Origin: Bartonella sp. M0177
GTDB lineage: Bacteria > Pseudomonadota > Alphaproteobacteria > Rhizobiales > Rhizobiaceae
Direction: 5' to 3'
Assembly: GCF_016102285.1 (NCBI RefSeq)
Contig: NZ_JACFOY010000001.1
Span: 62,001 to 126,000, forward strand
Length of the DNA stretch: 64,000 bases
Each line of letters starts with the position of its first letter. The stretch's first letter is position 1. Below the pieces are notes generated by a model. It was not told where the DNA came from and ran no database searches. It worked only from the letters and a program-made list of their open reading frames with translations. Shown piece after piece: positions 1-9,541 of this stretch. The position numbers and the translations under genes were made by a program.

Positions 1-896
1 GATTTTAGGTAATGAACAAAAGGATCAACGCGTTCCTCGCCGAGATCGTGATTTTCGGCGTAAATGCCGGGGTGAAAACCGGCTCTCGGGCGTGCTGCAC
101 TTGCTCCGCTTTTATAGTTACGAACGTAATGGCGTGCGTAACGGAGGCGGTTGAATCTATGTTTATTTTTTCCGGTCCAATAAGGAATATCGAATTCAGG
201 GGAATGGCTTAAGAATCGTGCATCCTTTTTTTCCTGAATAAGTTGTTTTTCAGCTTTATTGCCAATGTCGATGATCCCGGAAATGTAGTTTTGTAACTCT
301 TCGGCATTTTTGCTATTCGGAGAAACAAGGTAATCGACACTGTCAGGAAAGGCCCACAAAGTGTTTGTAAGGGTTTTCATAAATGTTTCATAACGATCAT
401 AAATAACCCTTGTGGCATAAGCGATGACTCTATTTAAAGCCTTTCTTTCAAGAGGATAATTTTCGCCAATAAGCAATAGGCTGGCAATATGTTTTTGCCA
501 TAGGTAACGCATCAGGAACCGGCCGACATTGGCGTTAATCAGGACAAAACGAATGGGGTGGGCAGATAGCAAAAACCAGGAAAAATAAAATTTGATACGG
601 TTTTGAAGTTCATGGGAACCGAAATAATAAACCCGCCAGCATTTTTCGATGTTTATTTCCGGAGAAGATCGATAATTTTCCGGTAGGAAAAGAATAATAT
701 TAAACTTATCCGCCAAATAGTCGAGATAATCGGAAAGGTGGAAATTCGGGTCGTGTAAAGGGTCATAAATGATGGCAGCAGAGTGGAGCCTTTTGTTAAA
801 AGGCGCATAACCGATTGGCCTTTTTGCCTTTGCAACAAAGAAACTGAAAGTTTTCCAGAAAAAAGTATTTAGTGTTCCCTTGTTTAAAAAGCCCAT
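1..896 (-). CDS. Glycosyltransferase-like protein, N-terminal part (runs off the left edge)
   Basis: An open frame of about 298 codons reads leftwards from an ATG at 896 to the window edge without a stop. GGAA lies a few bases upstream of the ATG. The protein begins MGFLNKGTLNTFFWKTF. Around residues 280-298 it carries the pattern F-H-P-x-I-Y ... D-P-F-x-H-Y-L, resembling the FDPxYYL...NPDV...DPLxHYL linker motif common in large polysaccharide glycosyltransferases; that family assignment is inference. The first 250 residues look like a weakly conserved alpha/beta domain (segments such as FNIILFLPENY and IRFVLINANVG). It is divergent from the MsbA-type exporter, which fits a surface-glycan context. 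No catalytic motif can be judged because the C-terminal part is missing. Confidence 0.7.
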   Translation of the reverse strand, partial: MGFLNKGTLNTFFWKTFSFFVAKAKRPIGYAPFNKRLHSAAIIYDPLHDPNFHLSDYLDYLADKFNIILFLPENYRSSPEINIEKCWRVYYFGSHELQNRIKFYFSWFLLSAHPIRFVLINANVGRFLMRYLWQKHIASLLLIGENYPLERKALNRVIAYATRVIYDRYETFMKTLTNTLWAFPDSVDYLVSPNSKNAEELQNYISGIIDIGNKAEKQLIQEKKDARFLSHSPEFDIPYWTGKNKHRFNRLRYARHYVRNYKSGASAARPRAGFHPGIYAENHDLGEERVDPFVHYLK

Positions 897-1206
897 TCCA
901 TTATTTCCGATAGTTGAAAAAATTATTTACGAAAATTCGCCTTTCCTTGGACGTTTGGCAGCTAATCCGAGTGCCCGTTTTCCTTCTGTTTGCTTTTGGG
1001 ATATTATATTTTCCTAACTGCCATATTATCAATGAGATAAAAACATTTTTGCCGTATAATTGCTCTCAAATCGTATTACAAAGTGGACGGGCTTCTTGCA
1101 TCCCCCTATTGAAGAGGGTAGGAACGGGAGTGAACGATAATGATTGTTGGTGAGGTTCAGAGTTATCCTTCACTAAAAGCAGTGATTTTTAAAGGTTAAG
1201 CTGTTT
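897..1206. other. Divergent intergenic region between the glycosyltransferase-like gene and the exporter
   Basis: This 310-bp gap should hold the promoters of both flanking genes. A possible plus-strand promoter is TTGCCG near 1050 followed after 19 bases by TATTAC, but the spacing is poor. A 79-codon plus-strand frame at 914-1153 has no convincing ribosome site or family resemblance and is not called. Confidence 0.4.
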
Positions 1207-3030
1207 ATGGCCAAAAAAAAGCAGATATCATCATTTGATAAACAACTCATTATGCGTTTGCTACATGACAATTTTCGCAAACATGCATTCTGGTATGTTT
1301 GTGCCATCATATCTATGCTGGTTATCTCGGCAACAACCGGTGCAAGCGCGTGGATTATGCGTGATGTGGTTAATCACATCATAGAAGCCAAGGACTTTAA
1401 AATCATTGCGATGGTTTCAGTCGGTGTGGCGGTTATCTTTATTGTCAAAGGATTTTCTACTTTTGCGCAAAGCTATTTTTTGAGCAAAGCAGGAAACAGT
1501 ATTGTTGCAGAACAACAGCGCCGTATTTATTCACGGTTGATGCAGCAGGGAGTTGCTTTTTATCAGAATAACTCTTCCTCCGATTTGCTTGTGCGAGTTA
1601 CGCAAAATGCGAATGCTGCTCGCAGCATTATCGATACGATCGTAACCACATTTGTGCGTGATCTTTTTTCGGTTATCAGTCTTCTTGCGGTTATGCTTTA
1701 TCAGAACTTTCTTCTGAGCATTGTTGCCTTGGCTGTCGGCCCCCTTGCTTTTATCGGCGTTCGTCAGGTTCTGAAACGCGTTCGGGGACTGATGGAAAAA
1801 GAACTTTCCTCTATTGCCGAAATTATTCAGGTTATGCAGGAAACCACAATCGGTATTCGCGTCATTAAGGCCTTTTCATTGGAGTCGTTGATGAAGCGGC
1901 GCATGGACAAGGCTATTACCGATGTGGAAATGCGCTCGAATGGCATTGCGATGCTCGAATCGGCAACTAACCCGATTATGGAAACGCTTGCCGGTGTTGC
2001 TATTGCTGTGGTTATTTGTTTTTCCGGCTATATGGCAACGCAAAAGGTTGGCGTTCAAGGCGAACTGATGTCATTCATCGTTGCGCTCCTTCTGGCTTAC
2101 GAGCCGGCAAAACGGGTTGCCAATGTGCGTGTCAAAATTGAATCAGGTATGATCGGCGTTCGCATGATGTTCGAAATTCTCGATCATCCGCTCACCCTTA
2201 TGGAAAAAGAAAATCCTGTTGATCTCGACCGCTCGAAGGGTGATGTCAAGCTTGAACATGTCGGTTTTTCCTATGTGAAGGATCACATGGTTCTGCATGA
2301 TATCAATCTTGATATTCCGGCAGGAAAGATGACTGCCTTGGTCGGGCCTTCCGGTTCGGGTAAATCGACAATGATCAATTTGATCATGCGTCTTTATGAT
2401 CCGCAAGAAGGCCGTATTCTTATTGATGGGCAAGATATCCGTGACGTAAGCTTCAAATCCTTGCGCGAATTGATGTCTTATGTCGGGCAAGATACGTTCC
2501 TCTTTCAAGGCTCTGTCCGCTATAATATCGGGCTCGGGCGTGAAGGGGCAACCGAAGAAGAGATCGAACAGGTCGCCAAGCTTGCCAATGCACATGACTT
2601 TATTATGGAATTGCCGAATGGCTACGACACCGATGTCGGTGATAATGGTGGCAATCTTTCGGGTGGTCAAAAACAACGTATTGCCATTGCACGTGCCATG
2701 TTGCGCAATAGTGAAATTCTGATCCTGGATGAAGCAACCAGTGCTCTTGATTCAGAATCCGAATCTCTGATCAAGGAAGCTTTGGCACGGTTGACAACCA
2801 ACCGTACAACCATTGTTATTGCTCACAGGCTTTCGACAATTTCGCGCGCTGATAAAATCGTCGTTATGAAAAATGGCAAGATTGTCGAACAAGGGACCCA
2901 ACATCAATTGTTGCAGATTGAAGGTGGTCTTTATAAGCATCTCCATGATTTACAATTCAAGGACCCCGATTTCGACGATGTTGACCATGTAGAGGATTCA
3001 TCGAAAAATCAGAAAAAAATTTCCAAATAA
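1207..3030 (+). CDS. msbA: MsbA-type ABC exporter, fused membrane and ATPase domains
   Basis: 607 residues, the normal size of an ABC half-exporter that works as a homodimer in the inner membrane. Residues about 25-330 hold the six-helix ABC transporter membrane domain (for example WYVCAIISMLVISATTG). The ATPase domain follows, with Walker A GPSGSGKST near 380, the signature LSGGQKQR near 483, Walker B ILILDEATSALD near 503 and the switch histidine in IAHRLS near 538. MsbA relatives flip lipid A-core or other lipid-linked glycans to the periplasmic face. The neighbouring divergent glycosyltransferase-like gene supports a lipid or glycan substrate, but the sequence alone does not separate MsbA from other lipid exporters, so the symbol is provisional. 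The charged C-terminal tail (residues 580-607) is variable. Confidence 0.82.
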   Translation: MAKKKQISSFDKQLIMRLLHDNFRKHAFWYVCAIISMLVISATTGASAWIMRDVVNHIIEAKDFKIIAMVSVGVAVIFIVKGFSTFAQSYFLSKAGNSIVAEQQRRIYSRLMQQGVAFYQNNSSSDLLVRVTQNANAARSIIDTIVTTFVRDLFSVISLLAVMLYQNFLLSIVALAVGPLAFIGVRQVLKRVRGLMEKELSSIAEIIQVMQETTIGIRVIKAFSLESLMKRRMDKAITDVEMRSNGIAMLESATNPIMETLAGVAIAVVICFSGYMATQKVGVQGELMSFIVALLLAYEPAKRVANVRVKIESGMIGVRMMFEILDHPLTLMEKENPVDLDRSKGDVKLEHVGFSYVKDHMVLHDINLDIPAGKMTALVGPSGSGKSTMINLIMRLYDPQEGRILIDGQDIRDVSFKSLRELMSYVGQDTFLFQGSVRYNIGLGREGATEEEIEQVAKLANAHDFIMELPNGYDTDVGDNGGNLSGGQKQRIAIARAMLRNSEILILDEATSALDSESESLIKEALARLTTNRTTIVIAHRLSTISRADKIVVMKNGKIVEQGTQHQLLQIEGGLYKHLHDLQFKDPDFDDVDHVEDSSKNQKKISK

Positions 3031-3156
3031 TTCGGGTGCTTTCTAATTCCGGTTGCACTTCGCATTGGCCATCTCTGGCAGACGCAAAACAATGCGATCA
3101 CAGATTTGTCCGGTTCAATTGGCTTTCTTTGAAAAATACTCTAAATTGGTGCATTA

Positions 3157-3172
3157 GGAGGCGATTGCCTCC
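3157..3172 (+). repeat. Short GC-rich hairpin after the exporter gene
   Basis: GGAGGC, a four-base loop and GCCTCC form a perfect 6-bp stem 127 bases past the exporter stop and 55 bases before the next start. There is no T-run on either strand, so it is not a clear intrinsic terminator. It may pause transcription or affect the downstream leader. Confidence 0.35.
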
Positions 3173-3226
3173 ACTCCATGCCATTTTATAGATGTTTTAA
3201 ATGTTTCTCGCCAAAGGAAAACCATT

Positions 3227-4240
3227 ATGAAAGCCGTCGGATATTTCGAGAATTTGCCAATCAGTGACGATCGCTCCTTGCAGGATTTAACTGTTGATGT
3301 GCCGGAAATCGGTGATTATGACCTGTTGGTTGCTGTGAAGGCTGTTTCGGTCAACCCGATTGACGTGAAAACACGTCAAACCGGCAAAGCTTTTTCCGAT
3401 GGGCCGAGAATTTTAGGCTTTGATGCTTCCGGCATTGTGCAAAAACTCGGTAAAAATGTTACCGGTTTTCACGAGGGAGATGAAGTTTATTATGCCGGTG
3501 CTATCAACCGGCAAGGTTCGAACAGTGAATTTCAGGCTATTGATAGCCGTCTGGTAGCGTTAAAGCCCAAGAGTCTGGATTTCAAGACAGCCGCTGCTAT
3601 GCCGCTTACCTCGCTCACCGCTTACGAAATGTTGTTTGATCGTATTGATATTTTAAAGCCGGTTTACAAGGGGAAAAATGCTCTATTGATGATCGCCGGT
3701 GCCGGTGGCGTCGGTTCGATAGCCATTCAATTGGCGCGCCACCTCTCGGATGTGGAAATCATTGCAACCGCGTCCCGTCCGCAATCGCAGGAATGGGCGC
3801 TCAAAATGGGTGCTCATCACGTCATTGACCACACAAAAGATTTTGCTCCGCAACTTGAGAAAATCGGTTTTCCTCATCCTTCGTTCATTTTCTCGACTGC
3901 AAATTCTGATGGTTACTTGCCGCAATATGTCAATATTATAGCACCCGAAGGACGACTTGGTCTGATCGATGGACCGAAAACATTCGATATTAACCCGCTA
4001 AAGATGAAAAGCGTGTCGGTTCATTGGGAATCAATGTTTACCCGTTCTATGTTTGTAACAGATGATATAGCGCGCCAAGGAGAAATACTCTCTCATGTAG
4101 CGCGTTTAATCGACGAAAAGAAAATTTTGCCTACACTCTCAAAAGTTATGTCACCAATCAATGCTGCCACTTTACGTGAAGCGCATCGCTTGATCGAAAC
4201 GCAGCGGTCGGTTGGCAAACTCGTTGTCGAAGGATTCTGA
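3227..4240 (+). CDS. Zinc-type alcohol dehydrogenase family protein (quinone oxidoreductase-like)
   Basis: 337 residues of the medium-chain dehydrogenase/reductase superfamily, closest in style to the zinc-binding alcohol dehydrogenase family 1 subgroup that starts MKAVGYF and contains VSVNPIDVKTR. The N-terminal half is the GroES-like substrate domain. The NAD(P)-binding Rossmann fold starts near residue 155 with IAGAGGVGS. The cysteine and histidine ligands of catalytic zinc are not evident, as in quinone-reductase-type members, so despite the family name it probably reduces quinones or enones using NAD(P)H. The substrate is not known. AAGGAAAACC lies just before the ATG. It appears to be a single-gene unit between an exporter and a convergent minus-strand block. 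Confidence 0.8.
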   Translation: MKAVGYFENLPISDDRSLQDLTVDVPEIGDYDLLVAVKAVSVNPIDVKTRQTGKAFSDGPRILGFDASGIVQKLGKNVTGFHEGDEVYYAGAINRQGSNSEFQAIDSRLVALKPKSLDFKTAAAMPLTSLTAYEMLFDRIDILKPVYKGKNALLMIAGAGGVGSIAIQLARHLSDVEIIATASRPQSQEWALKMGAHHVIDHTKDFAPQLEKIGFPHPSFIFSTANSDGYLPQYVNIIAPEGRLGLIDGPKTFDINPLKMKSVSVHWESMFTRSMFVTDDIARQGEILSHVARLIDEKKILPTLSKVMSPINAATLREAHRLIETQRSVGKLVVEGF

Positions 4241-4307
4241 TTCTATTCGAAAAAGCTCACAGAATATTTCGGGCTTCAATGGCATTAATGATTGTTATTG
4301 AAGCCTG

Positions 4308-4340
4308 TCATTCTTATTTTATCAGATAAAATAAGAATGA
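4308..4340. terminator. Perfect 16-bp inverted repeat between convergent genes
   Basis: Two 16-base arms around one central base (arm TCATTCTTATTTTATC, centre A) form a perfect palindrome 67 bases past the oxidoreductase stop and about 94 bases beyond the end of the convergent NlpC/P60 gene. The arms are AT-rich with no classic GC stem and T-tail, so a bidirectional terminator is an inference from position. A dyad protein-binding site is the alternative. Confidence 0.45.
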
Positions 4341-4433
4341 TGATGAAAACGTTTTACAAGACGCGGTTATTCCGGGAAAAGCGGTTATTCCAGCAGAAGT
4401 TCGGGCTTTGATGAAGTTTCGGAAAATCCTACA

Positions 4434-5285
4434 CTATAACCGCCGATAACCGGTTGGAGTTGAATGGTTCTTTGCAATACGTTCGATAGCGTGATCAAGA
4501 TTTTCTTTTCTCACATCCATTGACGCACCATTGGCATGAATAAGTGTTCCGGAATCAACCATAATGGCTACATGCCCTTTCCAGAAGACGAGATCACCGC
4601 GTTGGAGGCCGCCTTCAGGTGCAATATCTTTCCCGATTGTCGCCTGCTGCATATCGGTATCGCGCAAAACTGTACGCCCCGTCATCATCAGTGCAAGTTG
4701 CACAAGGCCTGAACAATCAATTCCCAAACCACTTTTTCCGCCCCAAAGATAGGGCGTGTGAATGAAAGACTCTGCTATCGTCACATAATCATCTGCCAAC
4801 GTGCTGACAGGCGTAATATGGTTGAAAACAACAAAGCTTCCATTATCAAGCTTGGCGTAACGCGTGCCGCGTGTTTCGGCCTCTCCAACAACGCTGATGC
4901 GGCTTCCCATAGATAAAGGGCTTATCATGGGGCTGCGCAAGTCCGCGTCACGATATTGGAAGGTGCGCGGCACGTTTACCCAATGGGTGGGTTGATTACC
5001 AATAGAACCGATTTTTGACTGCTCGATGTAGCCGACATAGCCATCTTGTTGGGCTTGAACCCAGCAAAAACCATTTTTTTCTTCAAAGACTTTTACATCT
5101 TCGCCGAAGAGACATTCGCTTTGCCGTTCCGAGAGCGCATCCGGAACTTTGTAAAGAGCAGCAACAGGCGCGACAATGCGCTTCAAAGAGCCATGCACAA
5201 ATCGGGGCGCTTCTACTTGCCCACGCAAAGCTTCGTCTGCAAGGTCAGGACGATAGGCATGAAGACGGGGATCGGGTTTATCCAT
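4434..5285 (-). CDS. NlpC/P60 family cell-wall hydrolase with SH3-type domains
   Basis: 283 residues. The C-terminal NlpC/P60 domain has the catalytic cysteine in GIDCSGLVQLAL and the catalytic histidine in WKGHVAIMVD, with HANG downstream, so it should cleave peptide bonds in peptidoglycan stem peptides. The N-terminal half carries bacterial SH3-like repeats (SECLFGEDVKVFEEKNGFCW and a second copy) that bind cell wall. No signal peptide is visible, as in other alphaproteobacterial members. A TTG three bases upstream could also start it, but the ATG at 5285 shares its A with the TGA of the preceding aminopeptidase gene (TGATG) and has AAAGG seven bases upstream, so translational coupling favours the ATG. 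Confidence 0.87.
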   Translation of the reverse strand: MDKPDPRLHAYRPDLADEALRGQVEAPRFVHGSLKRIVAPVAALYKVPDALSERQSECLFGEDVKVFEEKNGFCWVQAQQDGYVGYIEQSKIGSIGNQPTHWVNVPRTFQYRDADLRSPMISPLSMGSRISVVGEAETRGTRYAKLDNGSFVVFNHITPVSTLADDYVTIAESFIHTPYLWGGKSGLGIDCSGLVQLALMMTGRTVLRDTDMQQATIGKDIAPEGGLQRGDLVFWKGHVAIMVDSGTLIHANGASMDVRKENLDHAIERIAKNHSTPTGYRRL

Positions 5286-6676
5286 CAAAGACCTTTCAGA
5301 ATTGTATAAAGAGCGCGAATCCCTTGAGCTTCACCGCCAACAGGGAAGGCCGGTTTCTCGGCCGGTGTCCAGCCATAAATATCAAAATGCGCCCAGTTTA
5401 CCGCCTGATCGACGAATTTCTGTAAAAACAAGGCAGCCGTGATAGAGCCGGCAAATCCGTCTGTCGTTACATTATTGAGATCGGCAATGCGGGAGGAAAG
5501 TTTTTTCTGGTAGGGTTTCCAAAGTGGCAATTGCCATAGCGGATCCTGAATTTCCAGCGATATGCGGGAGATTATTTGCCCCAATTCATTATTATTACAA
5601 TAAAACGGCGGGACATCCGGTCCCAATGCGACACGTGCCGCACCGGTGAGCGTCGCCATGTCGAAAAGATAGTCCGGTTTTTCCTCGTCACCATAGGCAA
5701 GTGCATCAGCCAGAATAAGCCGCCCCTCTGCATCGGTATTGCCGATTTCGACAGTCAATCCCTTTCTGCTTTTTAAAACATCACCGGGTCGAAAAGCATT
5801 TCCGGAAATCGAGTTTTCGACAGCAGGAACGATAAGTCGCAACCGGATCGGGAGTTTTGCATCCATGATGAGTTTGGCAAGCCCCATAACATTGGCCGCT
5901 CCCCCCATATCCTTTTTCATCAGCAACATGCCGTTTGCGGATTTTATATCAAGACCGCCGCTATCGAAAGCAACCCCTTTTCCTACCAATGTCACTTTAG
6001 GGTGGTTCACATCTCCCCAACGAAGATCAATAACGCGCGGGGCTACCGAGCCGGCACGGCCGACTGCATGGACCAACGGGAAATTCTGTTTGAGAAGATC
6101 ATCACCCCAGATACTGGTAACAGTCGCACTGTAAGTTCTTCCCAATTGACGTATCGCCTCCTCGATAGTGTCGGGCTGCATGTCATTGGTCGGCGTATTG
6201 ATAAGATCACGAACGAGGAATGTTGTTTCAATAAGACGTTTCAGTTCAGTTTTATCAATATCGGCAGGAAGGGTGATTCTGATTTTCTTGTTTCCGGTTA
6301 TTTCAAGATAACGCGAGAATTTATAGCTTCCCAGAGCCAGCCCCAAAAAGAGGTTGAGGGCATTTTCCGGCAAATGTTCAAAATGCCAGTCACCTTCCGG
6401 CAATTGTTTGAACAGATTTCCGATAGCAAAGACATCATTTCCGTCCCCGAAGCCTAGATAAACTTTGGAAACCATTCCGTCATTATCAGGAACGACCAAT
6501 ATGTCACCGCATTTACCGATGAAGTGGTTGGCTTTTGCCCAGGTGGCTGCAACAGGGTCTTCAGCAAAAAAAGATTGATCATTTTCACCGACCAGAATGA
6601 TCGGGTGGCTTTGCCCCGATCGTTCGGTCAAAAATTCAATCGGACAAGGCGTTATCGGGGCCAAAATTCGTGACAT
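5285..6676 (-). CDS. M17 family leucyl aminopeptidase
   Basis: 463 residues, slightly shorter than classical PepA (about 500). The C-terminal catalytic domain holds the di-metal signature: the lysine and aspartate region GKGVAFDSGGLDIK near residue 235 and the family motif NTDAEGRL near 315. The family releases N-terminal amino acids from peptides in the cytoplasm and usually forms hexamers. The N-terminal domain is divergent from PepA. The gene follows coaA by 7 bases and overlaps the NlpC/P60 gene by one base, so it probably belongs to the same transcript and could process peptides from cell-wall or protein turnover. Confidence 0.88.
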   Translation of the reverse strand: MSRILAPITPCPIEFLTERSGQSHPIILVGENDQSFFAEDPVAATWAKANHFIGKCGDILVVPDNDGMVSKVYLGFGDGNDVFAIGNLFKQLPEGDWHFEHLPENALNLFLGLALGSYKFSRYLEITGNKKIRITLPADIDKTELKRLIETTFLVRDLINTPTNDMQPDTIEEAIRQLGRTYSATVTSIWGDDLLKQNFPLVHAVGRAGSVAPRVIDLRWGDVNHPKVTLVGKGVAFDSGGLDIKSANGMLLMKKDMGGAANVMGLAKLIMDAKLPIRLRLIVPAVENSISGNAFRPGDVLKSRKGLTVEIGNTDAEGRLILADALAYGDEEKPDYLFDMATLTGAARVALGPDVPPFYCNNNELGQIISRISLEIQDPLWQLPLWKPYQKKLSSRIADLNNVTTDGFAGSITAALFLQKFVDQAVNWAHFDIYGWTPAEKPAFPVGGEAQGIRALYTILKGL

Positions 6677-6683
6677 ATTTCAC

Positions 6684-7679
6684 CTATAATTTTCTAAGTG
6701 CGACATATTCCACCAGATGATCGCTGCCCTTTCGCAAAATGAGATCGGCGCGTGGTCTTGTTGGCAGAATATTTTCTTCAAGATTTTTCAAATTGATTGT
6801 GTTCCACAGATTTTCCGCGACATCCATAGCTTCTTTTTCTGTCATTTTTGAATAACGATGGAAATATGAATCGGGATTCTGGAATGCTGTGAGCCGGAAA
6901 CGGCGGAACCGTTCCATATACCAATGACGGATAATTTCGGTTTTTGCATCGATATAGATCGAAAAGTCGAAAAAGTCGGAAACGAATGGCACGGCTTTTC
7001 CATCACGCGGTAAATCCCTGACCTGAAGCACGTTGATACCCTCGACAATGAGAATATCCGGCCGGTCGACAACAATTTGCTCATTGGGCAAAACATCATA
7101 GGCCTGATGGGAATAAAGGGGTGCTACAACATCGCCCATACCTGCCTTGATAGCAGAAAGGAAACGTAAAAGTTTGCCGACATCATAAGAATCGGGAAAG
7201 CCTTTTCTATCCATCCTATTTTCAGCTTTCAGGACTGCATTGGGATAGAGAAAACCGTCTGTTGTTATCAGGTCCACCTTGGGGCTCGAGGGCCAGCGTT
7301 TAAGGAGTTCTTGCAAAATGCGGGCGGTGGTTGATTTACCAACAGCAACCGAACCCGCAATTCCGATAATGAACGGTGTTTTTGCAGTGTTTTGCGTGCG
7401 CAAGAAACGTTTGCGTTTTTGAAAAAGCATCTGGATTGCTTCGACATGGGTCGAAAGCAGACGGGATAGAGAAAGATAAATGCGTTGCACCTCGTGAAGA
7501 TCAATCGGATCACCGATAGAGCGCAATCGTTTGACCTCGTCGAAGGTCAGGGTCAATGGAGTATCCGCACGAAAGACAGACCATTCATAGGCCGTGAAAA
7601 TGCTATAGGGCGAATAACGGCCGAAAACAAAATCGCCGAGGTCTGCGGTCTGACTGGTAGGCTTTAGCGCGTCAACCAT
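6684..7679 (-). CDS. coaA: Type I pantothenate kinase
   Basis: 331 residues from the chosen ATG. The enzyme phosphorylates pantothenate, the first committed step of coenzyme A synthesis, in the cytoplasm. The P-loop GSVAVGKST and the preceding [14 protein letters not shown]-terminal segment are characteristic of the prokaryotic type I family. A longer frame opens at 7751, but that would overlap hisE by 80 bases. The ATG at 7679 gives [10 protein letters not shown] and an 8-base overlap with the hisE stop, which matches the packing of the whole operon. It is the last gene before the peptidase pair; hisE-coaA linkage is typical of the Hyphomicrobiales. Confidence 0.93.
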   Translation of the reverse strand: MVDALKPTSQTADLGDFVFGRYSPYSIFTAYEWSVFRADTPLTLTFDEVKRLRSIGDPIDLHEVQRIYLSLSRLLSTHVEAIQMLFQKRKRFLRTQNTAKTPFIIGIAGSVAVGKSTTARILQELLKRWPSSPKVDLITTDGFLYPNAVLKAENRMDRKGFPDSYDVGKLLRFLSAIKAGMGDVVAPLYSHQAYDVLPNEQIVVDRPDILIVEGINVLQVRDLPRDGKAVPFVSDFFDFSIYIDAKTEIIRHWYMERFRRFRLTAFQNPDSYFHRYSKMTEKEAMDVAENLWNTINLKNLEENILPTRPRADLILRKGSDHLVEYVALRKL

Positions 7680-7995
7680 TCTTGCGGGATGCCTTTTCCT
7701 CAAGTCCTGATTGAGCGGTGCGTCTTGCCAATTCTTTAACCACGTCATCAAGCTTTATTCCGCGAATATGCCACATAACCAGCAAATGATAGATGAGATC
7801 GGCACTTTCGCTGATGAAATGTTTGTCGTCTTCGTTAAGTGCAGCGATAACAGTTTCAACAGCCTCTTCCCCCATTTTTTTGGCAGCCCGCCCCATTCCC
7901 TTTTGTACGAGGCTTGCCGTATAGGAACTGCCATCGTCAACCATTGCCCGTTTGGCAATAATATCTTCGAGGCTATGCAAGCTAAAATCAGTCAT
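7672..7995 (-). CDS. hisE: Phosphoribosyl-ATP diphosphatase
   Basis: 107 residues, the normal length of a stand-alone HisE. It removes pyrophosphate from phosphoribosyl-ATP, the second step of histidine synthesis. The MazG-like helices contain the metal-binding EE pair in [14 protein letters not shown] and the later [13 protein letters not shown] motif. Its ATG overlaps the hisF stop as ATGA, and its stop overlaps coaA by 8 bases. HisI is not in this window, so the two activities are encoded separately. Confidence 0.95.
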   Translation of the reverse strand: MTDFSLHSLEDIIAKRAMVDDGSSYTASLVQKGMGRAAKKMGEEAVETVIAALNEDDKHFISESADLIYHLLVMWHIRGIKLDDVVKELARRTAQSGLEEKASRKNG

Positions 7996-8786
7996 TCACC
8001 TTCTCCAAATTCATCCATGCGTACCGGAATGCCGGCCTTTGCCATATAGTGCTTTGCTTCACCAATGCTATAGGTTCCGAAATGGAAAATCGATGCGGCA
8101 AGCACGGCTGTTGCATGTCCGTCACGAATACCGGCCACAAGATGGTCGAGTGTCCCGACTCCGCCCGAAGCAATCACAGGGACATCCACGGCATCGGCAA
8201 GGGTGCGGGTCAAAGCAATGTCATAGCCTTCTTTTGTTCCGTCACGGTCCATAGAAGTGAGCAGAATTTCACCGGCACCTTTTTCTACAACAAGACGGGC
8301 AAATTCGATTGCATCAATACCGGTCGGGTTCCTGCCACCATGGGTAAAGATTTCCCAATGCCGGTTTTTACCGTCGCCTGTCACCTCTTTGGCATCAATT
8401 GCAACCACAATACATTGATTGCCGAACTTATCGGCCGCTTCGGCTACAAAATCGGGGTTTTTGACAGCGGCGGTGTTTATCGACACCTTGTCGGCACCGG
8501 CAAGCAGAAGTTTGCGAATGTCGTTGACAGTGCGCACACCTCCACCAACAGTAACAGGCATGAAACATTGGTCGGCTGTGCGCGCTACAACATCGAACAA
8601 TGTGTCGCGATTGTCGCTACTTGCTGTAATATCGAGAAAACACAATTCATCGGCACCGGCGCTATCATAGGCTTTTGCGACTTCAACCGGATCACCGGCA
8701 TCAACGAGATCAACAAAGTTGACTCCTTTGACCACACGGCCGTCTTTGACATCAAGACAAGGAATAATACGCGCTTTGAGTGTCAT
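7992..8786 (-). CDS. hisF: Imidazole glycerol phosphate synthase, cyclase subunit
   Basis: 264 residues forming a beta/alpha barrel. With HisH it turns PRFAR and ammonia into imidazole glycerol phosphate and AICAR. The start [21 protein letters not shown] contains the first catalytic aspartate (CLDVK). The second half has [10 protein letters not shown], part of the phosphate-binding site. It shares 4-base ATGA overlaps with hisA upstream and hisE downstream, showing translational coupling. Confidence 0.96.
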   Translation of the reverse strand: MTLKARIIPCLDVKDGRVVKGVNFVDLVDAGDPVEVAKAYDSAGADELCFLDITASSDNRDTLFDVVARTADQCFMPVTVGGGVRTVNDIRKLLLAGADKVSINTAAVKNPDFVAEAADKFGNQCIVVAIDAKEVTGDGKNRHWEIFTHGGRNPTGIDAIEFARLVVEKGAGEILLTSMDRDGTKEGYDIALTRTLADAVDVPVIASGGVGTLDHLVAGIRDGHATAVLAASIFHFGTYSIGEAKHYMAKAGIPVRMDEFGEGE

Positions 8787-9541
8787 GATTGTCCACTCTT
8801 TCCGGCTTTTTTATTTGCCTCGTCAATCAATGCCAATGCTTCTTTTGCATCAATATGCCCGTCATAAAGAGCACGTCCCGAGATTGCACCGTTCAATATG
8901 GCAGCATCGGGTGAACAAAGCCGTTTGATATCTTCCATCGAGGCAAGACCGCCGGAAGCAATAACCGGTATTGAAACAGAGCGGGCAAGATCAAGGGTCG
9001 AATTCCAGTTAATACCGGTGAGGATGCCATCGCGATCAATATCGGTATAGATAATGGCGGCAACCCCTGCACCTTCAAAACGCTTTGCCAATTCAAGGGC
9101 AGAAAGTTCGGACTCTTCAGCCCATCCCTCAACAGCAACTTTGCCGCCGCGGGCATCAATGCCGACAGCAATTTTTCCCGGAAAAAGTTTACAAGCTTCA
9201 CGAACCAGTTGCGGATTTCTGACAGCAACAGTGCCGAGAATTACGCGGGCGAGACCCTTTTTCAGCCAGTTTTCAATATGGGCAAGGGTTCTGATGCCGC
9301 CGCCAAGCTGGACAGGATTGGTTGTCGCCCGCAATATGGCATCAACAGCCGAACCGTTCACTGTAACACCTTCAAATGCACCATTGAGATCAACAACGTG
9401 AAGCCATTTGAAACCTTCCGACTGGAAGTGGTGGGCTTGTGCGGCAGGATCGGCACTATAAACAGTTGCTCTGTTCATATCGCCGAGTTTCAGGCGGACG
9501 CAAAAACCGTCTTTGAGATCAATTGCAGGGTAAAGAATCAT
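8783..9541 (-). CDS. hisA: Phosphoribosylformimino-5-aminoimidazole carboxamide ribotide isomerase
   Basis: 252 residues, a beta/alpha barrel that isomerises ProFAR to PRFAR before the HisFH step. The start [12 protein letters not shown] carries the catalytic aspartate, and the second catalytic region YTDIDRDG is near residue 165. A methionine three codons upstream (9550) is possible, but the ATG at 9541 gives the same ATGA overlap seen throughout the operon and has GGA six bases upstream. Confidence 0.95.
   Translation of the reverse strand: MILYPAIDLKDGFCVRLKLGDMNRATVYSADPAAQAHHFQSEGFKWLHVVDLNGAFEGVTVNGSAVDAILRATTNPVQLGGGIRTLAHIENWLKKGLARVILGTVAVRNPQLVREACKLFPGKIAVGIDARGGKVAVEGWAEESELSALELAKRFEGAGVAAIIYTDIDRDGILTGINWNSTLDLARSVSIPVIASGGLASMEDIKRLCSPDAAILNGAISGRALYDGHIDAKEALALIDEANKKAGKSGQS

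Noticed and set aside
1122..1135. GAAC-N6-GAAC before the exporter gene
   Set aside because: Spacer is six bases, not the seven required for an alphaproteobacterial LexA box.
914..1153. 79-codon plus-strand frame with one hydrophobic stretch
   Set aside because: No convincing ribosome site, odd composition and location in a divergent promoter region; most likely chance.
4362..4391. Two copies of GCGGTTATTCC 19 bases apart
   Set aside because: Short local duplication with no dyad or link to a promoter; not enough to call an operator.
8049..8867. 272-codon frame antisense to hisF and hisA
   Set aside because: Entirely opposite well-conserved his genes; low-complexity, unlike any protein family.
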